This document shows, one piece after another, positions 27,534 through 36,923 of a stretch of DNA of 64,000 nt. A model generated the notes under the pieces. It saw only the letters and a list, made by a program, of their open reading frames with translations, made no database searches and had not been told where the DNA came from. The stretch is from Comamonas thiooxydans. Lineage in GTDB: Bacteria > Pseudomonadota > Gammaproteobacteria > Burkholderiales > Burkholderiaceae_C. Numbering within the stretch: the stretch's first letter is position 1; each line of letters begins with the position of its first letter. Made by a program: the position numbers and the translations under genes. Where the stretch lies: positions 1,054,001 through 1,118,000 of the forward strand of contig NZ_AP026738.1 in assembly GCF_002157685.2 (NCBI RefSeq). Direction: 5' to 3'.

Positions 27534-28396
27534 CCGCTGCTGCATTTCCATCGGCGCGCAGGAGCGCCAGGACGGACCGGGGCGTGAGCTTTTATGGCGC
27601 TTCATGGCTGGACACCCTGGCCGCCTGGACGCTGGCGCTGCTGTGGCTGCTGCCGCTGGCCTATGCGGTCTGGACGGCGTTTCACCCCTCCGATGCGTCC
27701 ACGCGCCTGGATCTGTCCGCGCCCTGGACGCTGCAGAACTTCCGCCATGCCTGGGACGCCGCGCCGTTTGCGCGCTACTTCCTCAACACCATCTTGCTGG
27801 TGGCCATGATTTTGGCGGTGCAGCTGCTGCTGTCCACGCTGGCTGCATTTGCCTTCGCACGTCTGCGCTTTCGCGGCAGCAATTTAGCGTTTGCGCTGGT
27901 GCTGATACAGCTGATGATCATGCCGGACATTCTGCTGGTTGCGAACTATCAGACCATGTCAGGGCTGGGAGCGGTCGATACTCTGGCTGGCATAGGTCTG
28001 CCGTACTTCGCCTCGGCGTTTGCCATCTTTTTGCTGCGCCAGACCTTTATGGGCATACCCCGCGAGCTGGACGAAGCCGCGCGCGTGGAAGGGGCCAGCA
28101 CGCTGCAGATTCTCTGGCGTGTCTATGTACCGCTGGCCAGGCCGGTCTACACGGCGTTTGCGCTGGTTTCGGTGAGCTTTCACTGGAATAATTTTCTCTG
28201 GCCTCTGATCATCACCAACAGCGTGCAGTCGCGTCCGCTCACCGTGGGCCTGCAGGTTTTCTCCAGCGTGGAATCGGGCGTGGAATGGTCGACCATCTGC
28301 GCCGCCACACTGATGACTTCAGGGCCGCTGCTTATTGCATTCCTGCTGTTCCAGCGCCAGTTCGTGCAAAGCTTCATGCGTGCGGGCATCAAGTGA
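27530..28396 (+). CDS. ugpE: ABC transporter permease, UgpE-like
   Basis: The 288-residue partner permease is of the MalG/UgpE class. Six helices are visible, and the EAA loop reads ELDEAARVEGASTLQILWRVYVPL. The C-terminal segment HWNNFLWPLIITNS is typical of this class. The ATG at 27530 overlaps the ugpA stop (ATGA). Together with the UgpA-like subunit it forms the translocation pore. Confidence 0.87.
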   Translation: MTAAAFPSARRSARTDRGVSFYGASWLDTLAAWTLALLWLLPLAYAVWTAFHPSDASTRLDLSAPWTLQNFRHAWDAAPFARYFLNTILLVAMILAVQLLLSTLAAFAFARLRFRGSNLAFALVLIQLMIMPDILLVANYQTMSGLGAVDTLAGIGLPYFASAFAIFLLRQTFMGIPRELDEAARVEGASTLQILWRVYVPLARPVYTAFALVSVSFHWNNFLWPLIITNSVQSRPLTVGLQVFSSVESGVEWSTICAATLMTSGPLLIAFLLFQRQFVQSFMRAGIK

Positions 28397-28430
28397 CTGG
28401 GATACAGTCAAATCATTTGAGGAGTTGACG

Positions 28431-28817
28431 ATGCCCGGTCCCGCTGCTGCTGGTGTGCTGATTTATGCCAAGGATTTCCAGAGTCTGGCAGGCTTTTATG
28501 AGCAGGTTCTGGGCATGCGGCGACTGCATGAAGATGCGAACGTCATCGTGCTGGAGTCCGCAGCGTTGCAGCTGGTGATTCACGCCCTGCCTGCCGATAT
28601 TGCGGCGCGGGTCAAGATCGGCACGCCACCGCAGCGCCGTGCCGATGTGGCACTCAAGTTCTTCGTCACCGTGCCGGCGATTGCCGAAGCCGAAAGCGCA
28701 GCACAGGCGCTGGGCGGGCAGGTGTTTGACGAGCGTTGGCAAGGTCCTGGCTTTGCGGCCTGCAATGCCATGGACAAGGAAGGCAATGTATTCCAGTTGC
28801 GCGAGAACTTGGCCTGA
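28431..28817 (+). CDS. VOC-superfamily (glyoxalase/bleomycin-resistance fold) protein
   Basis: The 128-residue protein has the paired beta-alpha-beta-beta-beta fold of the vicinal oxygen chelate superfamily: GVLIYAKDFQSLAGFYEQVLGM opens the first module (split by helix), and CNAMDKEGNVFQLRE closes the second. A GAGGAG ribosome site lies 6-7 bases before the ATG at 28431. It follows the ugpE-like gene by 34 bases on the same strand and probably belongs to that operon. The reaction is unknown; the family includes glyoxalases, dioxygenases and resistance proteins. Confidence 0.83.
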   Translation: MPGPAAAGVLIYAKDFQSLAGFYEQVLGMRRLHEDANVIVLESAALQLVIHALPADIAARVKIGTPPQRRADVALKFFVTVPAIAEAESAAQALGGQVFDERWQGPGFAACNAMDKEGNVFQLRENLA

Positions 28818-28883
28818 TCAGCTGCTGTAAAAAGAGTGGTTGCCAGGGCTTCAGCCATTTTCAATCTGGAAAGACGCGACAAG

Positions 28884-29771
28884 ATGAATATCCTGACCTG
28901 GAATGTGCAATGGTGCTGCGGCATGGATGGACTGGTCAGTGTGGAACGCATCGTGCGTCACGCGCTGCAAATGGGCGAGCAGTCCGGCGGACTGGATGTG
29001 CTGTGCCTGCAGGAAATCGCCGTCAACTACCCCGATCTGCAAGGCAGGCCCGGTGACCAACCGGCCGAGCTGAAGGCATTGTTGCCGGGCTGGCAGATTT
29101 TCTTTGGCGCATCGGTCGATGAGTTCACGCCCCGAGGCCGTCAGCGTTTTGGCAATCTGATTGCCACGCGGCTGCCGGTGCTGCTGGTTCAGCACTATCT
29201 GTTGCCCATGCCGGCAGAGGCCGATATGCGCTGCATGCAGCGCATGTGTTCTGTGGTCACGGTCGATGATGCGGCGCTGGGGCCGGTACGCATCATGACC
29301 ACGCATCTCGAATATTTCTCGGCGCGTCAGCGCATGGCGCAGGCCGGCGCACTGCGTGCCCTGCAGATGCAGGCCTGTGCGCTGGCCGATGCCCCGCCGC
29401 AGCCGGCCAGCGATGGCTCGCCCTATCAAACCAAGCCGCATACTCGCCATGCCGTGCTTTGCGGGGATTTCAACTTCGAGCCGCATGATCCCGAATATGC
29501 CGTTTTGTCCGCTCCTTGGGTTGCCGGTGAGGAAGGCTGTCTGCAGGCCGGGCAGTGGCGCAATAGCTGGGATGTGCTGTATCCCGGGCAACCGCAGCCG
29601 CCGACCTTCAGACTGGTGGATCGAACCTGGGGAGCAGAGCCCGGGGCCTGTGACTTGATATGGGTCAGCGACAGCTTGTGTCAGAGATTGCACACTTGGA
29701 GTGTGGACAGCGCCACACAGGCGTCTGACCACCAGCCTGTGATGTTGACGCTGGGCTGTGCTTCTTGCTAG
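28884..29771 (+). CDS. Endonuclease/exonuclease/phosphatase family hydrolase
   Basis: The 295-residue metal-dependent phosphoesterase has the EEP fold. Active-site signatures in order are MNILTWNVQWCCG (Asn), VLCLQEIAVN (metal-binding Glu), TTHLEYFS, HAVLCGDFNFEP (Asp/Asn) and SDHQPVMLTLG (final Asp-His pair). No signal peptide is seen, so it is likely cytoplasmic. It sits 66 bases after the VOC gene at the end of the ugp-like cluster, where E. coli has the glycerophosphodiesterase UgpQ. A phosphodiesterase role linked to the transporter is therefore possible but is inference only. Confidence 0.87.
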   Translation: MNILTWNVQWCCGMDGLVSVERIVRHALQMGEQSGGLDVLCLQEIAVNYPDLQGRPGDQPAELKALLPGWQIFFGASVDEFTPRGRQRFGNLIATRLPVLLVQHYLLPMPAEADMRCMQRMCSVVTVDDAALGPVRIMTTHLEYFSARQRMAQAGALRALQMQACALADAPPQPASDGSPYQTKPHTRHAVLCGDFNFEPHDPEYAVLSAPWVAGEEGCLQAGQWRNSWDVLYPGQPQPPTFRLVDRTWGAEPGACDLIWVSDSLCQRLHTWSVDSATQASDHQPVMLTLGCASC

Positions 29772-29830
29772 GGTCGGAGCTGGAGTCGAGAGACGGGTGG
29801 CTGCACAAGTCGCACTGTTGTGAAACCCTC

Positions 29831-29848
29831 AGAACGTAAACACGTTCT
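29831..29848 (+). other. Perfect hairpin just before the hdeD-like gene
   Basis: A 7-bp inverted repeat (29831-29837 with 29842-29848) on a 4-nt loop ends 17 bases before the start codon and just upstream of the AAGGAG ribosome site. It could be a protein-binding site or an mRNA stem. Confidence 0.5.
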
Positions 29849-29865
29849 AAAAGAAAGGAGTCTTC

Positions 29866-30423
29866 ATGCCTGTAGAAATTCCGTCCATGTCCATCATGCT
29901 GCACCGTAGCTGGTGGGTGCTGTTGTTGCGTGGCGCCGCCGCCATCATCTTCGGCGTGCTGACCTGGATGCAGCCCGCAGCATCCGCCGCCGCGCTGGTG
30001 CTGGTGTTTGGTGCCTATGTGTTTGTCGACGGCCTGCTGGGCATCTACACCGCCATCAAGAGCCGCCAGCAGTCGCGCCACTGGTGGGTGGTTTTGCTGT
30101 GGGGGCTGACGGGTGTGGTGGTGGGGGTGCTCACGGTCATCAATCCCGCGATTACTGCGCTGGTTCTGACCATCTATATCGGCGTCTGGGCCTTGATGAC
30201 TGGCGTGCTGCAGATCGTCGCAGCGCTGCGTCTGCGCAAGGAAATTCAAGGCGAATGGGTGCTGGTGCTCGGGGGGCTGCTCTCGGTGCTGTTCGGCATC
30301 TTCGTGCTGATGCAACCCGGCGCGGGCATGATGGCCATGCTGTGGGTGCTGGCGACCTATGCCGTCATCTTTGGCGTGCTGATGGTGATACTGGCGTTCA
30401 AGATCAAGAAGTTCACGGCCTGA
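29866..30423 (+). CDS. HdeD-family (DUF308) membrane protein
   Basis: The 185-residue inner-membrane protein has six hydrophobic helices arranged as three DUF308 hairpins (for example WWVLLLRGAAAIIFGVLTW, WWVVLLWGLTGVVVGVLTV, WVLVLGGLLSVLFGIFVL). Internal similarity between these hairpins is plain: each repeats the pattern of a Gly-containing helix followed by a Pro. The family includes E. coli HdeD, linked to acid resistance at high cell density; function here is not known. An AAGGAG ribosome site precedes the ATG. It ends at a strong terminator. Confidence 0.85.
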   Translation: MPVEIPSMSIMLHRSWWVLLLRGAAAIIFGVLTWMQPAASAAALVLVFGAYVFVDGLLGIYTAIKSRQQSRHWWVVLLWGLTGVVVGVLTVINPAITALVLTIYIGVWALMTGVLQIVAALRLRKEIQGEWVLVLGGLLSVLFGIFVLMQPGAGMMAMLWVLATYAVIFGVLMVILAFKIKKFTA

Positions 30424-30458
30424 AGAAGGCGGTGGCTCCGGAAAGGCGGTGGCACCGG

Positions 30459-30488
30459 AAAAAAGCGGCTCGCAGAAGCCGCTTTTTT
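30459..30488 (+). terminator. Intrinsic terminator after the hdeD-like gene
   Basis: A 10-bp stem (30461-30470 with 30477-30486) on a 6-nt loop is followed by a T run. It insulates pbpC from upstream transcription. Confidence 0.85.
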
Positions 30489-30567
30489 ATTGGAGCTTGT
30501 CTGAGCAGACAGTTTGCCATGCCATCTTTGGGACAATGCCTGCTGACTTCCAACAGCGCACAAAGAC

Positions 30568-32979
30568 ATGAAACAAGGCATGCAGCGGTATTTCCAGCCC
30601 CAGAGAATGAAGCCGTCCTGGCGAGCCGTTGGCCTGACGGCCGCTTTGTGGCTGGGTCTTGCCGCCAGCAGCCAAGCCGTGCCCAGCTACGACGAGGTGC
30701 GCAGCGACCATCGCTCGTCGGAGACCCTGCTGCTTTCGCGAGAAGGCGAGGTGCTGCAGCGCTTGCGCACCGACAGCACGGTGCGCCGCGGTCCCTGGGT
30801 GGCATTGGCCGATGTATCGCCGGCACTGCGCACGGCCCTGGTGCTCAGCGAGGATAAGCGTTTCTACGAGCACAGCGGCGTGGACTGGGCCGCCGTCACC
30901 GCAGCCGCCTGGGGCAACCTCTGGAACACACGCACGCGTGGCGCGAGCACCATCACCATGCAGCTCGCCGGTCTGCTGGATGGCGACTGGCGTCAAGGAC
31001 CGGGTGGGCGAAGCGTGGTGCAGAAGGTGGGGCAGGCCGTGGCAGCCCAGGTGCTGGACAGGCGCTGGCGCAAGGACCAGATTCTCGAGGCCTATCTGAA
31101 CTTGGTGCCGTTCCGCGGCGAGATCGTGGGTATCGCTGCACTGTCGCAAAGCCTGTACGGCAAGGCCGCACACGGGCTGGATGCGCGCGAGGCCGCCATT
31201 GCCGCAGCCCTGGTGCGTGCGCCCAATGCCTCGGTGGAGCGGGTGGCCCAGCGTGCCTGCGGGGTGCTGCAAGTGATGGTGCCCGATGATGTGGCGGCCA
31301 GGGATTGCTCGGCCATGCAGCTCTATACCTCCAGCGTGCTGCAGCGGCGTCAATGGCTGGCCAGCGAGGGCGTGGCCCCGCATTTCGCGCGGCGCTGGCT
31401 GGCGCTACCCCAGAACAGGGGGCAGGAGCAGGTGCGCTCAACCTTGAGCGCACCCTTGCAGCGCTTTGCCGTGGCCAGCCTGCAGCAGCATCTGCGCGAG
31501 TTGCAGGGCCGCAATGTGGAAGATGGTGCGACCGTGGTGCTGGACAACCGAACAGGCGAGATTCTGGCCTGGGTGGGCTCTTCGGGCACGCTGAGCCAGG
31601 CGTCCGAGGTCGATGGCGTCACCGCGCTGCGTCAGCCCGGCTCTACGCTCAAGCCTTTTCTCTACGCCCAGGCGATTGCCGAAAAGCGCATCACGGCCGC
31701 CTCGCTGATCGAGGATTCATCGGCCCATATTCCCACGCAGAACGGCCTCTACATTCCGCAGAACTACGACCGGCGCTTCAAGGGCTGGGTGTCGGCGCGC
31801 ACGGCGCTGGCGTCCTCGCTCAATGTGCCTGCGGTGCGCACGCTGGTCATGGTCACGCCCGACGCCTTCTTCGAGCAGCTCAAGAAGCTGGGTCTGCCGC
31901 TGCGCGAAAGCGGGGGCTATTACGGCTTCAGCCTGGCGCTGGGCAGCAGCGAGGTCGCGCTGCTCAATCTGACCAATGCCTATCGGGCACTGGGCAATAG
32001 CGGTCAATATCGTCCCGTGAGCTGGGCCTTGCCTCAGGCTGAAAGTCGCAAGGCCGGCGGCAAAACCGGCGACGACGCGGTGCAGGCACTGGATGCGCGG
32101 GCCGCCTTCATCGTCGGCGACATTCTTTCCGACAATATGGCGCGGGCCCCGACCTTCGGCACCGACAGCGTGCTGGCCACGCGCTTCTGGACGGCCGTGA
32201 AAACCGGCACCAGCAAGGATATGCGCGACAACTGGGCCGTGGGCTGGTCCGAGCGCTACACCGTGGGCGTCTGGGTGGGCAATGCGGGTGGCGAGGCCAT
32301 GCATTCGGTCAGCGGCACCAGCGGCGCAGCGCCCATCTGGGCCGAGATCATGGGCTTTCTGCATCGCAACCTGGCCAGTCATGCACCTCGGCCACCCGCA
32401 GGCGTGCTGCAGCAGCAAGTGCAGTTCGGTGCATTGGCCGGCGGCGGCACGCCCATTGAAAGCACGCGTGGCGAATGGTTTGTGGAAGGCACGCAGCAAT
32501 CCCTGTTTGCCATGGATCACGTGGCTGGCAGCGCAGAGCCGAAAAGCCCTGCCAGACAAAAAGGCAGCAAGTCCGGCAACGCTGTAGCTGCGACCGCTGT
32601 CCGCATCTCGCGTCCGGCCAATGGCACGATTCTGGCGCTGGATCCCGATATTCCGCCCGACAGTCAGCGCGTACAGTTGGTGGCGCGCCAGGCTGGCATG
32701 GCGGCCGAGCAGGATTGGCGTGACAGCAGCTTGCGCTGGCGCTTGGTGACCCGGCAGTATGGAGCGCCCGCCACAGCAGACAAGAACGCCCAACCCGTGA
32801 TGCGAGAGGTGCCGCGTGAGCTGGGGCGCGGCAGTCAGCTGGGCTGGCTGCCCTGGCCGGGGCGCCACAAGCTGGAGTTGCTCGATGCCTCCGGCAAGGT
32901 GCTGGACAGCATTGCGCTTGAGGTGCGCGGTGCCGGGGCACTGGTTGCCGGCCCCGAGGACATCAAGAAAAAAAGATAG
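30568..32979 (+). CDS. pbpC: Penicillin-binding protein 1C
   Basis: The 803-residue bifunctional peptidoglycan synthase is of the PBP1C class. The GT51 glycosyltransferase domain covers about 60-235, with catalytic Glu95 in SEDKRFYEHSGVDW and GASTITMQLA. The transpeptidase domain runs from about 310 to 590, with the active-site serine in the S359-T-L-K362 tetrad, SSLN as the SxN motif, and KTGTSKD as the KTG box. A C-terminal BiPBP_C-type domain follows (PANGTILALDPDIPPDSQ). A membrane anchor or signal lies at 17-38. Family knowledge couples PBP1C to bacterial alpha-2-macroglobulin, whose gene is 6.7 kb upstream on the same strand. It is isolated from neighbours by terminators. Confidence 0.94.
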   Translation: MKQGMQRYFQPQRMKPSWRAVGLTAALWLGLAASSQAVPSYDEVRSDHRSSETLLLSREGEVLQRLRTDSTVRRGPWVALADVSPALRTALVLSEDKRFYEHSGVDWAAVTAAAWGNLWNTRTRGASTITMQLAGLLDGDWRQGPGGRSVVQKVGQAVAAQVLDRRWRKDQILEAYLNLVPFRGEIVGIAALSQSLYGKAAHGLDAREAAIAAALVRAPNASVERVAQRACGVLQVMVPDDVAARDCSAMQLYTSSVLQRRQWLASEGVAPHFARRWLALPQNRGQEQVRSTLSAPLQRFAVASLQQHLRELQGRNVEDGATVVLDNRTGEILAWVGSSGTLSQASEVDGVTALRQPGSTLKPFLYAQAIAEKRITAASLIEDSSAHIPTQNGLYIPQNYDRRFKGWVSARTALASSLNVPAVRTLVMVTPDAFFEQLKKLGLPLRESGGYYGFSLALGSSEVALLNLTNAYRALGNSGQYRPVSWALPQAESRKAGGKTGDDAVQALDARAAFIVGDILSDNMARAPTFGTDSVLATRFWTAVKTGTSKDMRDNWAVGWSERYTVGVWVGNAGGEAMHSVSGTSGAAPIWAEIMGFLHRNLASHAPRPPAGVLQQQVQFGALAGGGTPIESTRGEWFVEGTQQSLFAMDHVAGSAEPKSPARQKGSKSGNAVAATAVRISRPANGTILALDPDIPPDSQRVQLVARQAGMAAEQDWRDSSLRWRLVTRQYGAPATADKNAQPVMREVPRELGRGSQLGWLPWPGRHKLELLDASGKVLDSIALEVRGAGALVAGPEDIKKKR

Positions 32980-32982
32980 ACA

Positions 32983-33014
32983 TGAAAAAACCGCTGGTTG
33001 GGGCCAGCGGTTTG
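32983..33014. terminator. Terminator between convergent pbpC and lldD
   Basis: A 10-bp stem (32988-32997 with 33004-33013) on a 6-nt loop has an A run on its left, giving a good T run for leftward transcription and a short one rightward. Confidence 0.72.
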
Positions 33015-33093
33015 CAGACGGGGCATGGCCGCTGGACATGCCTGTCCTCAAGCCAAGCCATCGGGAGGCAGCAGCGCCGTCTCACAGAGGCGC

Positions 33094-34227
33094 TCAGCGC
33101 ACCAATAGATCGCCCGTGATCTCCGAGACCTTCTTGACGCTGGTCAGCGTCATGGCCACGCGCATTTCCTTTTCGAGCAGGTTCAGCAGGTTGGTCACGC
33201 CGGCTTCGCCTTCTGCGGCCAGCGCGTAGACGAAGGCGCGGCCTATCATGGTGCAGTCCGCGCCCAGGGCCAGCAGGCGCACGATGTCTAGGCCGTTGCG
33301 CACACCCGAGTCGGCCAGGATCTTGATCTGGCCCTTGACGGCATCGGCAATGGCAGGCAGGGCGCGTGCCGACGAGAGCACGCCATCGAGCTGGCGCCCG
33401 CCGTGGTTGGAGACGATGATGCCGTCGGCCCCGAAACGCACGGCATCCCTGGCGTCCTCGGGGTCGAGGATGCCCTTGATGAGCATGGGCCCCTTCCAGA
33501 AGTCGCGGATCCACTCCAGGTCCGACCACGAGATCGAGGGGTCGAAGTTCGCGCCCAGATAGCCCATATAGTCTTCGAGCGAGACGTTTTGACCCTTGTA
33601 GGTGGAGATATTGCCCAGCGTGTGCGGGCGCCCCATCAGGCCCACGTCCACGGCCCAGTGCGGATGGGTCACAGCCTGCAGGTAGCGGCGCATGGCGGCG
33701 TTGGGGCCGCTCATGCCCGAGTGTGCATCGCGGTAGCGGGCGCCGGGCACGGGCATGTCCACGGTGAAGACCAGGGTGGAGACGCCCGCAGCCTGGGCGC
33801 GCTCCAGCGCGTTCTTCATGAAGCCCCGGTCCTTGAGCACATAGAGCTGGAACCACATCGGGCGGCCCAGCTTGGGCGCGACTTCCTCGATGGGGCAGAC
33901 CGAGACGCTGGACATGGTGAAGGGAATGCCCTTTTTGTCGGCGGCCATGGCAGCCTGCACTTCGCCACGGCGGGCGAACATGCCGGTCAGCCCCACGGGA
34001 GCCAGTGCCACGGGAATCGAGAACTTCTCGCCGAACAGCTCGATGCCGGTATCGAGCTGACTCATGTCCTTGAGCACGCGCTGGCGCAGGGCCACGTCGG
34101 CCAGGTCGTCGACATTGCGAGCCAGCGTCTTCTCGGCATAGGCGCCGCCGTCGAGGTAGTGAAACAGAAAGGGCGGCAGGCGCTTTTGCGCAGCCGCGCG
34201 GTAGTCGGTGGTGGAGGAGATGATCAT
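33094..34227 (-). CDS. lldD: L-lactate dehydrogenase, FMN-dependent
   Basis: The 377-residue flavoprotein oxidises L-lactate to pyruvate at the membrane and feeds electrons to the quinone pool. The FMN and substrate-binding core is present: [25 protein letters not shown], the catalytic His in [10 protein letters not shown] and the phosphate-binding [14 protein letters not shown] region. Length and sequence match E. coli LldD. It is the last gene of an lldP-lldR-lldD operon read leftward, its start overlapping the regulator stop by 4 bases. Specificity for L-lactate is supported by the operon; family members also use other 2-hydroxy acids. Confidence 0.92.
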   Translation of the reverse strand: MIISSTTDYRAAAQKRLPPFLFHYLDGGAYAEKTLARNVDDLADVALRQRVLKDMSQLDTGIELFGEKFSIPVALAPVGLTGMFARRGEVQAAMAADKKGIPFTMSSVSVCPIEEVAPKLGRPMWFQLYVLKDRGFMKNALERAQAAGVSTLVFTVDMPVPGARYRDAHSGMSGPNAAMRRYLQAVTHPHWAVDVGLMGRPHTLGNISTYKGQNVSLEDYMGYLGANFDPSISWSDLEWIRDFWKGPMLIKGILDPEDARDAVRFGADGIIVSNHGGRQLDGVLSSARALPAIADAVKGQIKILADSGVRNGLDIVRLLALGADCTMIGRAFVYALAAEGEAGVTNLLNLLEKEMRVAMTLTSVKKVSEITGDLLVR

Positions 34228-34994
34228 GAAAAAATGGCGGAGGAAGAGGAGAAACGATCCAGCCGCTTGCGTCGGGCCGCTTCGGCATCCGACTCGGACA
34301 GCTTTTCGTGAACATAGGCCAGGTGCTGGCCGATGGCGCTTCTGGCCTGCTCCGGCTCGCCGTCGACAATGGCCTGCATGAGATTGTGGTGCTGCGCAGT
34401 CAGATGCTCCAGCGTCGAGAGATCATCATGCACGAACATCAGGCGCCGGTTCTGGGCCACGGTACCCAGCACCAGCTCGAAGAGGCTGCCCATGAGCTGT
34501 ACCAGCACGGCATTGTGCGAGGCTTCGGCAATCGCCAGATGGAACTGCGCGTCGGAGCGGGCCGCGCTGGCGGCATCGCGCGCCTGCTGGTGGCGCAGCA
34601 TGTCGTCAAAGCAGCGGCGGATGCGGTCCCTGTCCTTGTCGGTGGCACGCTGGGCCGCATACCAGGCCGTGCTGAGCTCCAGCGCCTGGCGTGCTTCCAG
34701 CACGTCGTAGCGATACTGGGGGTCGTCGCGTAGCAAGGACTCCAGCGGCGCGACGGCTTGTTCGTGCCACAGCGGTTGGCGCGAGCCGACAAAGGTGCCG
34801 GCGCCCACGCGGCTTTCCAGCACGCCGCGGCTGGAAAGCTTCTGTATGGCCTCGCGCAGCGCCGTGCGCGAGACACCCAGCTGCTCGGCCAGCGCCCGCT
34901 CGGTCGGCAGCTTGGCGCCGCTCTGGAGCTGGGTGCTCTGGATCAGCTCCAGCAACTGCTGGGCAACGCGGTCGGACAGGCGGATGGCAGGCAT
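34224..34994 (-). CDS. lldR: GntR/FadR-type regulator of lactate operon
   Basis: The 256-residue transcription factor has a winged helix-turn-helix at about 5-70 ([23 protein letters not shown], the recognition helix split here) and a FadR C-terminal ligand domain (FCD) with the metal-binding histidines in [14 protein letters not shown] and [12 protein letters not shown]. The C-terminal tail is Ser-rich. It lies between lldP (17-base gap) and lldD (4-base overlap), the E. coli lldPRD order. The two TTGGT-N3-ACCAA sites before lldP are of the kind bound by this regulator class. Lactate is the expected effector. Confidence 0.9.
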   Translation of the reverse strand: MPAIRLSDRVAQQLLELIQSTQLQSGAKLPTERALAEQLGVSRTALREAIQKLSSRGVLESRVGAGTFVGSRQPLWHEQAVAPLESLLRDDPQYRYDVLEARQALELSTAWYAAQRATDKDRDRIRRCFDDMLRHQQARDAASAARSDAQFHLAIAEASHNAVLVQLMGSLFELVLGTVAQNRRLMFVHDDLSTLEHLTAQHHNLMQAIVDGEPEQARSAIGQHLAYVHEKLSESDAEAARRKRLDRFSSSSAIFS

Positions 34995-35011
34995 GAGGTC
35001 GGGCAGGAGTT

Positions 35012-36676
35012 TCAGGTGGTGGGAATCATCCACGGAAACACATAAGCCTGCAGCGTGCAGATGATGCCGATCAGCACCAGGAAGGCCAGGCTGTGCTTGA
35101 CAGTGAAGCGGAACAGGTCCGATTCCTTGCCGGCCAGGCCCACGGCTGCGCAGGCAATGGCGATGGACTGGGGCGAAATCATCTTGCCGGTCACGCCGCC
35201 GGTGGTGTTGGCCGTCACGGCCAGCACCTCGGGCAATCCCAGCTGGGCGGCCGTCGTGGCCTGCAGGGCGCCGAACAGCGCATTGGCCGAGGTGTCGGAG
35301 CCCGTGAGGAATACGCCGACCCAGCCCAGGAAGGGCGAGAAGAACGCAAAGGCCTTGCCCGTATGGGCCAGCGCCATGGCCAGCGTGGTGGAGAGGCCGG
35401 AATAGTTGGCGATGAAGGCAAAGGCCAGCACCATGCCGATGGAGTAGATGGGCAGTGCCAGCTCCCTGAAGGTCTCGCCCAGGGTCTTGACCGCGACGGC
35501 TGGCTTGAGGCGCAGCAAAAGAATGGCGAGCACGGCGGCGATCAGGATCGCGGTTCCCGTGGCGGACAGCCAGTTGAAGGAGTAGACCGCACCATAGGGC
35601 GTGGGCGTGGCAACGACGGGCGCCATTTTCTGCACCAGATTGTGCAGCATGGGCACGGGAATGCTGAAGACCGTGCCGGACAGCGCGCCACCCGAGGCGA
35701 ACAGCGCCTTGAAGGGCTTGAGGCTCCAGATGGTCACCATGGCCGTGAGGATGATGAAGGGCGACCAGGCCTTGATTACCATGCCGGTCGTCAGCTTGGC
35801 AGGGGCCGTCGTCTGGATCTTTGCTGCGCCCGGCTCGGTGTCGAAGCGGAAGATGCGCTTGGGCTGCCAGAACTTGAGGAAAGTGGTCAGCGTCACCAGG
35901 GCGAAGATGGCCGAGGTGATGTCCGGCAGTTCGGGGCCGATGTAGTTGGCCGTCAGAAACTGTCCGAGTGCAAAGCTGCCGCCACCCACCAGCACCGCAG
36001 GCCAGGTTTCCTTCACGCCGCGCCAGCCGTCCATGATGGCCATGAGCCAGAACAGCACGATGATGGTCATGAACGGCAGCTGGCGGCCGGCCATCTGGCT
36101 GATGGCCATGACATCGACGCCCGAGACCTGACCGGCCACGATGACGGGAATGCCCATGGCGCCGAAGGCCACGGGGGCGGTATTGCCGATCAGGCACAGG
36201 CCGGCTGCATACAGAGGCCTGAAACCCAGGCCCACCAGCAGCGCTGCCGTGATGGCCACGGGGGCGCCGAAGCCGGCGGCTCCCTCAAGGAAGGCACCGA
36301 AGCAAAAGCCCACCAGGATCAGCTGCAGACGCTGGTCTTCGGTGACCGACAGAATCGACGAGCGGATGATGTCGAACTGCCCGGTCTTGACCGAGACCTT
36401 GTAGAGAAAGACCGCCGCGACAATGATCCAGGCAATCGGCCACAGGCCGTAGAAGAAGCCGTAAACGCCTGCGGCCAGCGCATTGGCCACGGGCATGCGA
36501 TAGAAGAGCAGCGCCACGGCCAGGGACAGCGCCACCGTGATGGTGCCCGCCACATAGCCCTTGAGGCGCAGCTTGGTCAGCGCGAGAAAGAAAAAGATGA
36601 TGGGTATCAGCGCCACCAGCGCCGACACCCACACATTGCCTGCGGGGTCGTAGTTTTGCGACCAGATTTCTTGCAT
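35012..36676 (-). CDS. lldP: L-lactate permease
   Basis: The 554-residue transporter belongs to the LldP/GlcA family (proton-linked L-lactate, D-lactate and glycolate uptake). About 13 helices are visible. Family signatures include [35 protein letters not shown] and a [16 protein letters not shown] stretch ([16 protein letters not shown]). It is the first gene of the lldPRD operon. The 460-bp upstream gap holds two palindromic operators and a TATAAT box. A second, diverged permease of the same family lies just upstream at 37139. Confidence 0.93.
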   Translation of the reverse strand: MQEIWSQNYDPAGNVWVSALVALIPIIFFFLALTKLRLKGYVAGTITVALSLAVALLFYRMPVANALAAGVYGFFYGLWPIAWIIVAAVFLYKVSVKTGQFDIIRSSILSVTEDQRLQLILVGFCFGAFLEGAAGFGAPVAITAALLVGLGFRPLYAAGLCLIGNTAPVAFGAMGIPVIVAGQVSGVDVMAISQMAGRQLPFMTIIVLFWLMAIMDGWRGVKETWPAVLVGGGSFALGQFLTANYIGPELPDITSAIFALVTLTTFLKFWQPKRIFRFDTEPGAAKIQTTAPAKLTTGMVIKAWSPFIILTAMVTIWSLKPFKALFASGGALSGTVFSIPVPMLHNLVQKMAPVVATPTPYGAVYSFNWLSATGTAILIAAVLAILLLRLKPAVAVKTLGETFRELALPIYSIGMVLAFAFIANYSGLSTTLAMALAHTGKAFAFFSPFLGWVGVFLTGSDTSANALFGALQATTAAQLGLPEVLAVTANTTGGVTGKMISPQSIAIACAAVGLAGKESDLFRFTVKHSLAFLVLIGIICTLQAYVFPWMIPTT

Positions 36677-36810
36677 TGCCTTGATCTCCTGGATATGTGC
36701 GGGGAGGGCAACCCTCCTGAGCGTCCAGAAGCTTCCCCGTCAATTCTTTGAACAACCGTGTCACCCTGAGCCGGACGCTGACATGCAATCTGGTTCGGCT
36801 CCGTCTGTTA

Positions 36811-36826
36811 AATTGGTATGACCAAT
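36811..36826 (-). promoter_or_regulatory. Operator O1 (LldR-type palindrome) downstream of the lldP promoter
   Basis: ATTGGT-ATG-ACCAAT is a perfect inverted repeat matching the GntR/FadR (PdhR/LldR) consensus TTGGT-N3-ACCAA. It lies about 20-30 bases downstream of the predicted transcription start. Confidence 0.75.
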
Positions 36827-36850
36827 GCGCAGCGGTTTTGGATCGGATGG

Positions 36851-36856
36851 ATTATA
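36851..36856 (-). promoter_or_regulatory. Predicted -10 element of the lldP promoter
   Basis: The minus strand reads TATAAT exactly, midway between the two operators. No good -35 hexamer is seen 16-18 bases upstream (best match TTTATG), suggesting an activator-dependent or weak promoter. Confidence 0.55.
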
Positions 36857-36908
36857 GAAATGAGGTTTTACTCATAAATTAGTGGTTTTCCCTTGATTTA
36901 TGGAATTA

Positions 36909-36923
36909 ATTGGTAATACCAAT
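36909..36923 (-). promoter_or_regulatory. Operator O2 (LldR-type palindrome) upstream of the lldP promoter
   Basis: ATTGGT-AAT-ACCAAT is a second perfect copy of the O1 palindrome, centred 97 bp away. A partial third site, TTGGTATTCC, follows at 36931. The pair brackets the predicted -10 box as in the E. coli lldPRD promoter. Confidence 0.75.

Noticed and set aside
34224-36197. A 657-residue leftward fusion of a membrane-like region with the lldR product
   Set aside because: The frame only happens to be open upstream; the extension is lldP read out of frame. The regulator's own ATG at 34994 gives the standard FadR-family length.
35093-36751. 552-codon plus-strand frame opposite lldP
   Set aside because: Gly/His/Gln/Arg-rich antisense translation with no domain; lldP on the other strand is unmistakable.
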